A stretch of 64,000 nt of DNA from JAXGMQ01 sp040768585. GTDB lineage: Bacteria; Caldisericota; Caldisericia; JAAYUI01. Both the position numbers and the translations under genes were made by a program. Location: positions 2,107,895 to 2,171,894 of the forward strand of contig JAXGMQ010000001.1 of NCBI GenBank assembly GCA_040768585.1, given 5' to 3'. Position 1 is the stretch's first letter; each line of letters begins with the position of its first letter. Below, one piece after another: positions 1 through 8,856 of this stretch. The notes under the pieces were generated by a model. That model was not told the DNA's origin. It saw nothing but the letters and a program-made list of their open reading frames with translations, and made no database searches.

Positions 1-1
1 T

Positions 2-1057
2 TCTGATGGTCGGGTGATATATGAACATAAGCTCAACCCGGTAAGGGTTTTGCCTGAGAAGGTAGCGTGGCTTCTAACAAGAGCGTTCAATCATGTTCAT
101 GAGTCTCACTACCACATTGATGTCGATTTTGACCTTGCTGGCAAAACCGGTACATCTGGTGACTTCATTGCATCATGGTACTGCTTCTATTCACCAGATA
201 TTGCCACAGCGACATATGTTGGAGTTGACGACAACAAGCTTGCAAAAAAAGCAATATCTGGCCCCAACTGGGGAGCGACTGTCGCCGAACCACTTGCTAT
301 AAAATACTATCTCCTCAAATGCTACAAAGACCCCAACTGTATCATCCCCCCCAACCATTTCCCAGAGAAACCCGAAGGCATCACATCAGCCACAGTGTGC
401 AAACTCTCAGGTCAACTTGTGACAGAGTATTGCCCAGAGAAAGATCGCTCGACTGAGTACTTCCTAGAGGGAACTGTCCCAACTGATTATTGCACCTATC
501 ATCTTGAACCCAAAAAGCTCCTCCCTGTAGTTATTGGTGATGATGGAGCTATTTATAAACCAAAAGAAGACTGGCAGTGGTGCCCAACGGTTGAGCGTGA
601 GATGACTCTCCGAGAGTATAACCGGCTGCCAATTGTTGATGTTGAAACCTGCCCGGCTGTTCTTGAGAATTTCTGTTGGACTCAAGAGGGTGGAGAGGGT
701 CAATGTGACACCAAGAATCTGAGGTTTATTCGAGGAGACGATGGAAAGGTCGTTGTAGACCTATCGTTTAATATAGCGGATGAGTTCTTTGGTCAGGTCA
801 CTGAAGTCACCATCTTTTGGGAAGGAGTCCAAGCCAAGCAGTGGAAGGTGGGAGACTACGACTACGATAGGGAGAAAATGATCGAGCTGAACGATTTGAG
901 GGGAACTCTTGCGTACAGACTCGAGGCGCACGTTGATATGCCACCTGAGGGCTCAATACCAATTCAGATCATTGAGGTGCAGCTTCGAGGTCCGGGCAAT
1001 TTCTATAAAAAACTCACATACTACGCCGAGATAGTGAAGGAATACAGCACAGACTAG
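2..1057 (+). CDS. Penicillin-binding protein, C-terminal part (5' end outside window)
   Basis: The frame is open to the left edge, so this is the C-terminal part of a longer protein; the GTG at 14 is not a credible start. The KTGTS box in the context DLAGKTGTSGDFIASWY is the third active-site motif of a transpeptidase that cross-links peptidoglycan outside the membrane. After it comes a Cys-containing segment (VCKLSG...TEYC...DYCTYH) of the same type found twice in the next protein, then a beta-rich tail of about 120 residues with no recognised function. Class A is inferred from similarity to the neighbour, because the glycosyltransferase half is not in the window. The next gene starts 5 nt downstream, so the two penicillin-binding proteins form a tandem pair. 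Confidence 0.85.
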   Translation, partial: SDGRVIYEHKLNPVRVLPEKVAWLLTRAFNHVHESHYHIDVDFDLAGKTGTSGDFIASWYCFYSPDIATATYVGVDDNKLAKKAISGPNWGATVAEPLAIKYYLLKCYKDPNCIIPPNHFPEKPEGITSATVCKLSGQLVTEYCPEKDRSTEYFLEGTVPTDYCTYHLEPKKLLPVVIGDDGAIYKPKEDWQWCPTVEREMTLREYNRLPIVDVETCPAVLENFCWTQEGGEGQCDTKNLRFIRGDDGKVVVDLSFNIADEFFGQVTEVTIFWEGVQAKQWKVGDYDYDREKMIELNDLRGTLAYRLEAHVDMPPEGSIPIQIIEVQLRGPGNFYKKLTYYAEIVKEYSTD

Positions 1058-1062
1058 ACAAC

Positions 1063-3744
1063 ATGAGAAGATTGCCCACAAGAATTCCGAGGTTTCAGAG
1101 AAAAAGAACAAAGAGTAAAGCATTCGCAACAACTGTGATATTGTTCCTTGTTCTCGTTGTGACTTCGGGAGGGGCTTATTTCTCTATAATTGCGAGTCAA
1201 CACCAGGACGAGGTGCTTCGCAAGGTTGTCGATACCCCACGCAACAAGGTTAGAGAAACCAATAGAGTGTATGATATCTATGGCAACCTCATACACGAGT
1301 TTCACTTTGGTGAGGACAGGCTCTATGTCTCGCTTGATGAAATCCCAAAACATGCCCAGCAAGCAATTATTGCGGCTGAAGACATAAGATTTTACTCCCA
1401 CCCCGGATATGACATAAAGGCAATCATCAGAGCTGCTGTTGCAAACCTTCAAGCTGGCGGTATCGCCGAGGGTGGTTCGACAATCACCCAACAGCTTGCA
1501 CGAAATGTCTATATTCACGACCCCTTCCAGCAGTCTTTCATGAGGAAGATTGATGAGCTCATTATTGCGACGAGACTGGAGCAGGATTACACGAAGGATG
1601 AGATACTTGAGTTTTATCTGAATGTAGTGTATTTCGGTTCAGGTGCCTACGGCATCCAGTCTGCGGCAAAGAAGTACTTCGGCAAAACAGACGTATCCAA
1701 ACTCACCGTCGATGAGTCTGCTCTTCTTGCGGGACTCATTTCATCGCCATCAAATTTCAGTCCGTATGTCAGTATGGATAATGCGGTAGCTCAGAGAAAA
1801 CTAGTTCTTGGGAAGATGGTTGAGGCAGGTTTCATAACAAGCACTGAAGCAGATGAGATTGATAAAAAGCCGGTTATTCTGAATCCATATTCAATTCAGT
1901 TGCAGGCAGGCTCTTCCATTAATTATTTCCTCGATTATGTGAAAGAGGAGATTCTCTTAAAGTGTGACCTGAACTTTTCGGACATTGAAAAGGGTGGATT
2001 GGACATATACACAACCATCAACCAGCAGTATCAGGTCTATGCTGATGAGGCTATCGCGAGTGTGCTTGATCCCGCTCAGGCAAGGGGAGAATTTGGTAAG
2101 ACCAAACTTGACAAATTGGGTGTTTTGCAGCCCCAAACAGCCCTTGCAGCAGTTGATGCAGATACCGGAAGGATTGTTGCCATGGTCGGGGGTAGGGACT
2201 ACAAGAACACCCAGTTCAACAGAACTGTTGCGCTTCGAAGTCCTGGATCATCTTTCAAGATAATCGTCTACACGACTGCCTTAAACCTTGGAAGACTCTC
2301 GCCATACAGCAGACTGGTCTCAGCTCCATTCTCAATCGGTTCCTGGAAGCCTCGCGAGTGGTTCAGTGGGTACTTCGGTAATATCTCTGTCCGTTATGCT
2401 GTTGAACAATCAAGCAATATTGCGGCAATTAAAGCAGCGCTAATGGCTGGGTTATCAAACGTTTCTTCAATGGCTCAAAAATTGTGTGGCATCAAAAACC
2501 GAGAGATTCTTGCGGTGCCGTCAATGGCATTGGGTTCGGTTGAGATGAAACCTCTTGAGATGGCGTCCGCTGGTCAAACCCTGTCCTATCTGGGAACTCA
2601 CATCGATGCCCATTCTGTTTTGCGGGTGGTCAACCGCAAAAATAAAAAAGTCATCTACAATGTGAATGATTATCTCGGTGATATGACAAGACAGGTTGTT
2701 GACCCTGGTATTGCGTATGACATGGTCGATATGCTAAAAGGTGTTGTCACGAGAGGCACAGGAACGACGGCAAGAGTTTATGGTGTGCCGTGCGCGGGCA
2801 AAACTGGAACGACCGCATCCTACAGGGACGGATGGTTTGTTGGTTTTACCCCAGAGGTATCAGCCGCTGTTTATGTTGGCTCTGACTCGAAGGATGTTGA
2901 TTTGTCCTATGTCAGAAACTATGGCTCAAAATACTCCGCAGTGATTTGGAGGGAGTTCATCAAGAAGGTGTCTCAGGGCAAAAAGATTGCTGACTGGAAA
3001 GACCCGAACCCGAAGGATTTCGTGTCTCTTCGGATTTGCAGAGAAACAGGACTTATAGCAAATTCTACTTGTCAATATGACATAATAAGATTCAGAAAAG
3101 GGCTGCAACCAACGGAAAAATGCCCCAAGGATCACCCAAAGATGGTGAAGGTCACAATCTGCGCTGAGACTGGGCTTATTGCCAACGAGTATTGTAAGAA
3201 CAAACAAACTATTGAGTTTGAAGAGGGGAAGCAACCAACAGAGGTTTGTACACTTCACAAGAAACCAGAAGAGAAGAAACCAACACAACCGGATAACGGC
3301 AACAAACCAACACCAACTCCGAAACCAAAACCAGATAACCCGACACCTACCCCCACCCCAATACCGACACCAGAACCTACTCCAACACCCACTCCGACTC
3401 CAACGCCGACACCAGAACCTACCCCGACCCCAACTCCAACACCAGAACCTACTCCAACCCCTCCACCTCCAGTCAAAAACTATTATTTCTTTGTCAATAT
3501 ATCTCCTCCAAACTCCTGTAGGTTGGGTGACGTTGTAAGGTGTAACTATAGCTTCAACTACGAGAATGTTGGTTGGGTCAGTATGTTTGCAAATGGTGTC
3601 TCGATTGGCGTCTCATCAAGCCCCCCCTGGTCTGTAATCTGGAGACCATCAGGCTCAGGCAGCTTCAGTCTGCTGTTCGTCCTCTACAGCAAGAGTGGGT
3701 CGAGGCTTGCTGAATACAGTGTTGGTTACACGGTGTATCCATGA
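1063..3744 (+). CDS. Class A penicillin-binding protein (PBP1A-like)
   Basis: Bifunctional peptidoglycan synthase of 893 residues. A basic N-terminus is followed by one membrane anchor (about 22-44). The GT51 glycosyltransferase domain has catalytic Glu106 in AAEDIRFYSHPG and the GGSTITQQLARN motif near 138-148. The transpeptidase domain has the SxxK nucleophile Ser396 (SPGSSFK), SSN at 450-452 and KTGT at 580-583. Two Cys-containing repeats (ICRETGLIANSTC, ICAETGLIANEYC) follow, then a Pro-Thr-rich linker and a terminal beta-sandwich-like domain of about 85 residues that could bind wall or surface polymers. The linker and terminal domain go beyond the usual PBP1A layout. The stop overlaps tmk by 4 nt. 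Confidence 0.95.
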   Translation: MRRLPTRIPRFQRKRTKSKAFATTVILFLVLVVTSGGAYFSIIASQHQDEVLRKVVDTPRNKVRETNRVYDIYGNLIHEFHFGEDRLYVSLDEIPKHAQQAIIAAEDIRFYSHPGYDIKAIIRAAVANLQAGGIAEGGSTITQQLARNVYIHDPFQQSFMRKIDELIIATRLEQDYTKDEILEFYLNVVYFGSGAYGIQSAAKKYFGKTDVSKLTVDESALLAGLISSPSNFSPYVSMDNAVAQRKLVLGKMVEAGFITSTEADEIDKKPVILNPYSIQLQAGSSINYFLDYVKEEILLKCDLNFSDIEKGGLDIYTTINQQYQVYADEAIASVLDPAQARGEFGKTKLDKLGVLQPQTALAAVDADTGRIVAMVGGRDYKNTQFNRTVALRSPGSSFKIIVYTTALNLGRLSPYSRLVSAPFSIGSWKPREWFSGYFGNISVRYAVEQSSNIAAIKAALMAGLSNVSSMAQKLCGIKNREILAVPSMALGSVEMKPLEMASAGQTLSYLGTHIDAHSVLRVVNRKNKKVIYNVNDYLGDMTRQVVDPGIAYDMVDMLKGVVTRGTGTTARVYGVPCAGKTGTTASYRDGWFVGFTPEVSAAVYVGSDSKDVDLSYVRNYGSKYSAVIWREFIKKVSQGKKIADWKDPNPKDFVSLRICRETGLIANSTCQYDIIRFRKGLQPTEKCPKDHPKMVKVTICAETGLIANEYCKNKQTIEFEEGKQPTEVCTLHKKPEEKKPTQPDNGNKPTPTPKPKPDNPTPTPTPIPTPEPTPTPTPTPTPTPEPTPTPTPTPEPTPTPPPPVKNYYFFVNISPPNSCRLGDVVRCNYSFNYENVGWVSMFANGVSIGVSSSPPWSVIWRPSGSGSFSLLFVLYSKSGSRLAEYSVGYTVYP
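3340..3470 (+). repeat. Proline-threonine coding repeat in PBP
   Basis: Degenerate tandem repeat of CC(A/G)AC(A/C)CC-type units coding for PTPTP and PEPTPTP blocks in the PBP. It should form a stiff extended spacer between the transpeptidase core and the terminal domain. Synonymous variation between units argues against very recent slippage, but length could vary between strains. Confidence 0.8.
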
Positions 3745-4349
3745 TGGGAATGTTTGTAGCATTCGAAGGCATTGATGGATGTGGTAAATCCACCCAGACA
3801 AAGCTGCTTGAGAGGAGATTAAAAGAACTCGGTAAAAAGGTGCTTCTAACGAGAGAGCCAGGCGGCACAAAGGTTGGAGAGATAATCAGAAACGCTCTGT
3901 TCAACAATGAGATTGATCCCTTAACAGAGGTGTTTCTTTTCGCTGCTGACAGGTGCGCCCATATCAATTCTCTGGTTAAACCAATGCTTGATGACGGATA
4001 TATTGTCATTTCAGACAGACACCTTTTGTCATCAGTTGTTTATCAGGGGATTGCCAAGGGTGTTGGCGCTCGAAAGGTACTTGAAATCAACAAATATGCG
4101 GTTTCCAACATCAAACCGAATGTCACATTTGTGCTTGATATGCCTGTTGACATAGCCCTTGAAAGAGTGCAAAATGCAAACAGATTCGAGTCGCGAGAGC
4201 TTCAGGGGCGAGTCAGAGAAGGCTTTTTGGAGCTATCCTCTTCGGATTATTTTGAAAATGTGATTCTTTTGGATGCAACAGGTGACAAGGATACGGTTGC
4301 CTGTCGCGTGTGGGATGTATTCTCACAGATATATGGAGGTTGTATTTAA
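3741..4349 (+). CDS. tmk: Thymidylate kinase
   Basis: Phosphorylates dTMP to dTDP with ATP in dTTP synthesis. The 202-residue length is normal. The P-loop is FEGIDGCGKST near the N-terminus, the TMP-binding DRHLLSSVVYQG motif lies mid-protein, and RFESRE is in the lid region. It starts at ATGATG overlapping the PBP stop, with the first ATG at 3741. It heads a Firmicutes-type cluster tmk-darA-holB-ricT and is translationally coupled to both neighbours, the TAA stop sharing one base with the next ATG. Confidence 0.97.
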   Translation: MMGMFVAFEGIDGCGKSTQTKLLERRLKELGKKVLLTREPGGTKVGEIIRNALFNNEIDPLTEVFLFAADRCAHINSLVKPMLDDGYIVISDRHLLSSVVYQGIAKGVGARKVLEINKYAVSNIKPNVTFVLDMPVDIALERVQNANRFESRELQGRVREGFLELSSSDYFENVILLDATGDKDTVACRVWDVFSQIYGGCI

Positions 4350-4678
4350 TGAAGCTAGTGGTGGCAATCGTTCAGCAGGAGGATTCCACGGATATAACAA
4401 CAGAACTTCTCCAGAATGGGTATAAAATTACGAAGCTAAAAGGATATGGCGGCTTTCTGGAGGAGGGAAATGTGGTGTTGATGCTTGGAGTTGAAGACAC
4501 CCATGTGACTAAAGTTATCCAAATTTTTAAAGGTATATGCACTTCAAGAGATCGTTACATCAATGCGCTGCCTTTTGTGCCGCTTGAGGGTATGCCTCCG
4601 CTATCATTCCCTGTGAAGGTGAGTGTCGGTGGAGCAAAGATTTTTGTGTTACCGGTCGATGAGTTTCACGTATTGTAG
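4349..4678 (+). CDS. darA: Cyclic-di-AMP receptor DarA (PstA/YaaQ family)
   Basis: Small PII-like cytosolic protein of 109 residues that binds c-di-AMP in Firmicutes. It matches the family in length and in segments such as MKLVVAIVQQEDS, the GGFLEEGN loop and the LPVDEFHVL C-terminus. The start is ATG 4349, which overlaps the tmk stop by one base and is preceded by GGAGGT at 4335-4340; an upstream in-frame extension to 4310 lies inside tmk and is less likely. The position between tmk and holB is the same as in Bacillus. This is indirect evidence that the organism makes c-di-AMP; no cyclase is in the window. Confidence 0.9.
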   Translation: MKLVVAIVQQEDSTDITTELLQNGYKITKLKGYGGFLEEGNVVLMLGVEDTHVTKVIQIFKGICTSRDRYINALPFVPLEGMPPLSFPVKVSVGGAKIFVLPVDEFHVL

Positions 4679-4684
4679 TCGAAG

Positions 4685-5623
4685 ATGTCCCTGTCTGAAA
4701 TCGGTTTAAATGATTCCTTTATAGGAAGGATAAAGACGCATATTGCGTCTGGAAAACTTGGGAAAAGCTACATTTTGTGTGGTTCTTCCGAGGGTGTTCT
4801 GCTTGAGTTTTCAAGAGCCTTCGCTAAGGCAATTGTATGTGAGGAATCCCTCGATGATTTTTGTGGAGAGTGCCACGATTGTAAGATGATATCCGCTCTT
4901 TCCCATCCTGATATAAGCATCTACACAACCGACAAAAGCACCATTGGGATTGAGATCGCTAGGAAGATTCAAGAGGATTCATCCCAGACAACGTATCGTT
5001 CGAGAAGAAGGGTCAACATAATTCCCGATGCGCACCTCATGACAATTCAGGCACAAAATGCGCTTCTTAAGACACTTGAAGATGGCACAAGGAACTGTGT
5101 GACGCTGCTGGCAACAACAAACCCTGACAGAATCCTTGATACTATCCACTCTCGAAGCATCACAATAAAACTACCCCCCAAGACTGCAGAGAGCATTGTT
5201 GACAACCTCGAAAAGCTGGGCGTAAGCAGAGATATTGTTTTGTCAGAATCGGAGCAATCATCGGATGATATCAGATGGATTGAGTGGTTTTTTCAAAACA
5301 GAGAAGCCGCGCAATCCATTGTCGATGTCTTTGAAAGTGGCGATGTTAACTTTGCTGACATAATGATACAAATTGAGAATACAAACTTGTTAGACGGAAT
5401 TTCATTGGTTTTACCGCAGATTATTGTAAGATCATATAGGCTGAAGAGTGGGATTGAGATTGATTCACCACTTTTAGGAAAATCAGCAAATAAACTTGCA
5501 AAACTCGATGATGCTAGGTTCGATGCATTCATTGAAGAGTATAGGAATATAGAGAGATTATGGACGACACAAACACGGAAATCATCATTGGTGCAGACAA
5601 CACTAATGAACCTTTGGATATAG
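4685..5623 (+). CDS. holB: DNA polymerase III delta-prime subunit
   Basis: Clamp-loader subunit of 312 residues. The fold is AAA+: the N-terminal region carries a zinc-binding cluster (C in IVCEE, then CGECHDC), NIIPDAHLMTIQAQNALLKTLED is the delta-prime/gamma signature, and HSRSITIKL follows. The Walker A position (CGSSEGVLLEFS) has lost the Gly-Lys-Thr residues, so it probably does not bind ATP, as in other non-ATPase delta-prime subunits. It sits 6 nt after darA and overlaps ricT by 64 nt. Confidence 0.93.
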   Translation: MSLSEIGLNDSFIGRIKTHIASGKLGKSYILCGSSEGVLLEFSRAFAKAIVCEESLDDFCGECHDCKMISALSHPDISIYTTDKSTIGIEIARKIQEDSSQTTYRSRRRVNIIPDAHLMTIQAQNALLKTLEDGTRNCVTLLATTNPDRILDTIHSRSITIKLPPKTAESIVDNLEKLGVSRDIVLSESEQSSDDIRWIEWFFQNREAAQSIVDVFESGDVNFADIMIQIENTNLLDGISLVLPQIIVRSYRLKSGIEIDSPLLGKSANKLAKLDDARFDAFIEEYRNIERLWTTQTRKSSLVQTTLMNLWI

Positions 5624-7107
5624 TTTCAATAAGGTTTAAAGGTAACAGGAAGTGCTATCATTTCAGAAGCGGGGGGATAAGACTCAACCCCGGTGACGCA
5701 GTCATTGCCTCGACAGACAAAGGAATAGACCTGGGTCATGTCAGGTATTCACCGAATGCCCCAAAGAATATTGAAGGATTGAAAATAATCCTACGGAAGG
5801 CGACTCAGAGCGACCTGCAAAGAGCAAAAGAGAACGAGGAGTTTGAGCTTAAAACACGCCTCGCAGCGCAGGAAGAAGCAAAAGAATTGAAGCTTGACAT
5901 GCAGTTTCTTGTTTGCACCTATTCGCTTGACAGAAAGCGCGCAACCCTCTACTTCACAGCAGAGGGAAGAGTCGACTTCCGAGAATTGGTTCGAAGGTTG
6001 GCAAAAAAACTCCATGTTAGGGTGGAACTCTGGCAGATCGGACAACGGGACGAAACAAGGCTGTTTGGTGGAATCGGCCCATGCAATAGAGAATTTTGCT
6101 GTTCCGCCTTCCTCTCAAACAGAGAATCAGTCACCGTAAAAGATGCCAAAACACAGAAACTTGATATCAACCCCCAAAAAATAACAGGCATGTGCGGGAA
6201 ACTCATGTGTTGCTTGAAGTTCGAGGTTGAGGAATACAAGGCTAAGCTGGAAGTCCTTCCTGAAGAGGGCGAGACAGTCAGAGTTGGAGATGTCTTTGGA
6301 GTAGTGATAAATGTCAATCCTTTCATGGGCACAATGCAAATTTCGTTTGGTGAGAACAAGGAAATAGCCACTCACGAAGCGAAAGATGTTCATCGCAAAA
6401 TAGACAATGAGTGGACTCCATGTGTACCTGAGGATTCAGACCTGTTTGTGAAGAAGTGTGAAAAATGCAAACCTTCGCAGTATTCGTTTGCACTTGACTC
6501 ATTTAATGAACCGTCAGAATCGCAAATCCAAACTGATGAACCGATTGAAAAGAAACATTACGAGCAGAATCGCACAAAGAGAGATTTCTCTCAAAACAAG
6601 CACGCTGCGACAAATGAAAAGAAATCGGTTGGTTCTCCGTTCCCGGAGCCAAATGATGCATCAAATTCATCCCAGGCTTCGAAACCACCGTTCCCCAAAC
6701 CCAGCGCGAAACCACCTTTTCCTGCGCCAAACACAAAATCTCCATTCCCAGAACCAAATCCAAACGCAAAATCATGGATAAAAGACAAGGACAAAAAAGG
6801 GCATGGTAAACGATTTGAGGGTAGCAGAGACTCCAATAAATCAACGATAGACTCGAAATCTGAACATGAATCGAAGACAGATCAAAACAAAAAAAGAGGA
6901 AAGTGGCATTCTAACAACCCCAACAGAAACCAGAAAACGGGGCAACACTCAGGAAAAACCGATAATACTAACAGAGAACACCAAACTGGCAGGAATCCAA
7001 ACGAACATCAGAAGTCAAAGAAACTGAAGGATATCAATAAATACCTGTCAGGTAAGAGAAAGCACATCGATAAGAGAGAAGACAACAAAGGCAGCAGCCA
7101 GAGTTAG
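5560..7107 (+). CDS. ricT: PSP1-domain protein RicT/YaaT
   Basis: Residues about 15-285 form the PSP1 region, including the family Cys motif (GPCNREFCCSAF and GMCGKLMCCLKFE). In Bacillus subtilis RicT joins RicA and RicF in an Fe-S-binding complex that guides RNase Y. The remaining 230 residues are low-complexity, with PFPEPN/PFPKP repeats and then a Lys/Asn/Gly/His-rich basic tail; this is far longer than the roughly 275-residue Bacillus protein and may bind RNA. The start at 5560 overlaps the holB end by 64 nt and places the family's VSIRFKG segment near residue 22, as expected. RicA and RicF are not in the window. Confidence 0.92.
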   Translation: MDDTNTEIIIGADNTNEPLDIVSIRFKGNRKCYHFRSGGIRLNPGDAVIASTDKGIDLGHVRYSPNAPKNIEGLKIILRKATQSDLQRAKENEEFELKTRLAAQEEAKELKLDMQFLVCTYSLDRKRATLYFTAEGRVDFRELVRRLAKKLHVRVELWQIGQRDETRLFGGIGPCNREFCCSAFLSNRESVTVKDAKTQKLDINPQKITGMCGKLMCCLKFEVEEYKAKLEVLPEEGETVRVGDVFGVVINVNPFMGTMQISFGENKEIATHEAKDVHRKIDNEWTPCVPEDSDLFVKKCEKCKPSQYSFALDSFNEPSESQIQTDEPIEKKHYEQNRTKRDFSQNKHAATNEKKSVGSPFPEPNDASNSSQASKPPFPKPSAKPPFPAPNTKSPFPEPNPNAKSWIKDKDKKGHGKRFEGSRDSNKSTIDSKSEHESKTDQNKKRGKWHSNNPNRNQKTGQHSGKTDNTNREHQTGRNPNEHQKSKKLKDINKYLSGKRKHIDKREDNKGSSQS

Positions 7108-7124
7108 TATTGTTTATTCAGTCC

Positions 7125-7835
7125 TCAGTTTGACACTTTTGCCACAATGGTCACACCGCCTGTGACATGGTCTCCGACCTTCGTGTTGATTTTGTAGTTT
7201 GTGCCATAGAGCATAAGGTCAACCTGTGAACCTCTTTTGATGAAGCTAATTTTTTGACCGAGACTGATGGTTTCTTCATTTTTGACAAAACAGTCAATCT
7301 TGTTGACAACCTTATCGGCAATCTCAACCATCGCTAGCTTACACTTGCTTGACTCAATAACCACAGTGTTTCTCTCGTTCTGCAAATGAAATTTCCTGCC
7401 AAGAAGGTTTACTGCTCTGCGAAGCCACACAAACTGAATATACTCCCAGAGGTCAACCATCGGAAGATTGAGCTTTGCCTGAGTGTGAGTGATAGATGTA
7501 ATTTTTCCACCGATTGGGGCATAGTTAAAATGAACGTCAAATGGAGACATATAAATACCAATAAGGATTCCCGTTTTTGGCGCGTCCTTGGATTTGCTTA
7601 TTTCTGTGACTTCAATCTTTGTATCAAGCTTCTCACAGATAACCTTACCATCCGTGATTTCTTTTACGTACATAACCCTGCCGCAACAGGGTGCGATGAT
7701 GGTGCTCCCATCATCCTCAGGTGAATTTATCTTTGGGTCTCGGAAAAACCAGATGTTCCTTTTCCAATGTTGAAAGATAATCTCTCCAACGATAAAAACA
7801 GCAATCGAGCCAAGAGTCCACCAGAGCCAAGTCAT
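7125..7835 (-). CDS. psd: Phosphatidylserine decarboxylase (short form)
   Basis: Makes phosphatidylethanolamine from phosphatidylserine. This is a pyruvoyl enzyme of the short, roughly 230-residue type. It has an N-terminal membrane segment (about 4-22), FFRDP near 30, MSPFDVHFNYAPIGG in the middle, ERNTVV, and the self-cleavage site IKRGSQVDL, where the Ser becomes the pyruvoyl group. GAGGTGA lies just before ATG 7835. It is third in an operon with ribU and the GCS2-type ligase, 25 nt behind the latter. It converges on ricT with only 17 nt between the stops. Confidence 0.88.
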   Translation of the reverse strand: MTWLWWTLGSIAVFIVGEIIFQHWKRNIWFFRDPKINSPEDDGSTIIAPCCGRVMYVKEITDGKVICEKLDTKIEVTEISKSKDAPKTGILIGIYMSPFDVHFNYAPIGGKITSITHTQAKLNLPMVDLWEYIQFVWLRRAVNLLGRKFHLQNERNTVVIESSKCKLAMVEIADKVVNKIDCFVKNEETISLGQKISFIKRGSQVDLMLYGTNYKINTKVGDHVTGGVTIVAKVSN

Positions 7836-7860
7836 TCTGTTGTCACCTCACAAAACAAAA

Positions 7861-8856
7861 TCATTTGTCGCGTTCTTTGAGCCACTTATAGGTTATGTAG
7901 GGGAATTTCACGGCGTAGTAGCCCACGAAACCAATTGTAGGTTGAAGCACTTTCTTTGTAAATGATGATCTGTTGGGAGGTGAGTATGTGCCACACCTGT
8001 ATATCTCATCCATGCGCTTATAGGTTCCTTCGAGTCCAAACTCATTATACAATTGCGCGGTTCTGTCCGATTCAGTGAATTCAAACAATTCCAGTGGCAC
8101 ACTGACAATCTCGGAGAGTTCAGAGTGTAATTCTCTTAGTTCATCGCTGAGTCCGTGTTTGATTGCATGGTTTCTGAGTCTTGCATATCTGTGAATGTCC
8201 AGTGGTTTGTGAGTGTCGAGGTTGGCAATAGCCACAAGGGCATTGACGAGATACTCATATCGCGCTGTGCAAGGCATTGGGTCAAAGGCGCGAACCTCTA
8301 TTGTACCAAGCCTTCTTGTGATTATTAAATCCTGAAATCTTTTGTGCCTATCGCCTGTGAGATTTCCTGTTGCATACCCACACTCAAGACGATATGACTG
8401 CCCGAATCTTTCTCCGTTTCTCATTGGAGAGTGCGAACCAAGCAGAATTAAAAGTGGGAGGAAGTAGGCAATGTTGTCATATGTCTTTACAATATCAGAG
8501 AGTCCACCAATGTGAATCTGAAGTGCACACACATTCGAAGGGGCATCAATCTGGAGGAGGTGTCCAATGGGAGCTATACGTCCCTCGCAGACCTTCGAGA
8601 CCTGCCCTCGGAGTCCTTGAAGCTCCGAGAGCAGATGAAGTGTTGAGTGACAAACATCGGTCGCAACCTCAATACCGCTCATGAGACCATATTGCAAATC
8701 CTTGCCTCTGGCAAAGTTTGAGGCTGTGAGTTTCATGTTTCTTCTTGGATTTTTCCAAAGAAGTTTGGAGAGATAATACAGCGACCTTGTGGTTGGAAGT
8801 GTTGGTTCAACCACAAAGACTTCCTCTTCAAGTCCAAGCGTGATGTTATTCTTCAA
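7861..8856 (-). CDS. Glutamate-cysteine ligase family 2 (GCS2/YbdK-like) carboxylate-amine ligase
   Basis: ATP-dependent ligase fold of 331 residues. It shows the N-terminal GLEEEVFVVEP signature, LQIHIGG in the middle, RFGQSYRLECGYATG, and RRLGTIEVRAFDPMP, which corresponds to the family RxxTIExR motif. Members of PF04107 join the gamma-carboxylate of glutamate to an amine (cysteine in true GshA enzymes), but many have unknown substrates and this one cannot be assigned. It overlaps the ribU end by 11 nt, so it is probably controlled by the FMN riboswitch. No glutathione or ergothioneine genes are nearby. Confidence 0.8.
   Translation of the reverse strand: MKNNITLGLEEEVFVVEPTLPTTRSLYYLSKLLWKNPRRNMKLTASNFARGKDLQYGLMSGIEVATDVCHSTLHLLSELQGLRGQVSKVCEGRIAPIGHLLQIDAPSNVCALQIHIGGLSDIVKTYDNIAYFLPLLILLGSHSPMRNGERFGQSYRLECGYATGNLTGDRHKRFQDLIITRRLGTIEVRAFDPMPCTARYEYLVNALVAIANLDTHKPLDIHRYARLRNHAIKHGLSDELRELHSELSEIVSVPLELFEFTESDRTAQLYNEFGLEGTYKRMDEIYRCGTYSPPNRSSFTKKVLQPTIGFVGYYAVKFPYITYKWLKERDK

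Noticed and set aside
3340..3470. CRISPR array or intergenic satellite
   Set aside because: The units are short, have no unique spacers, and lie in frame inside the PBP gene.
3255..3476. Gly-Val-rich minus-strand frame
   Set aside because: It is the mirror of the Pro-Thr repeat in the PBP; the repeat composition keeps the opposite frame open.
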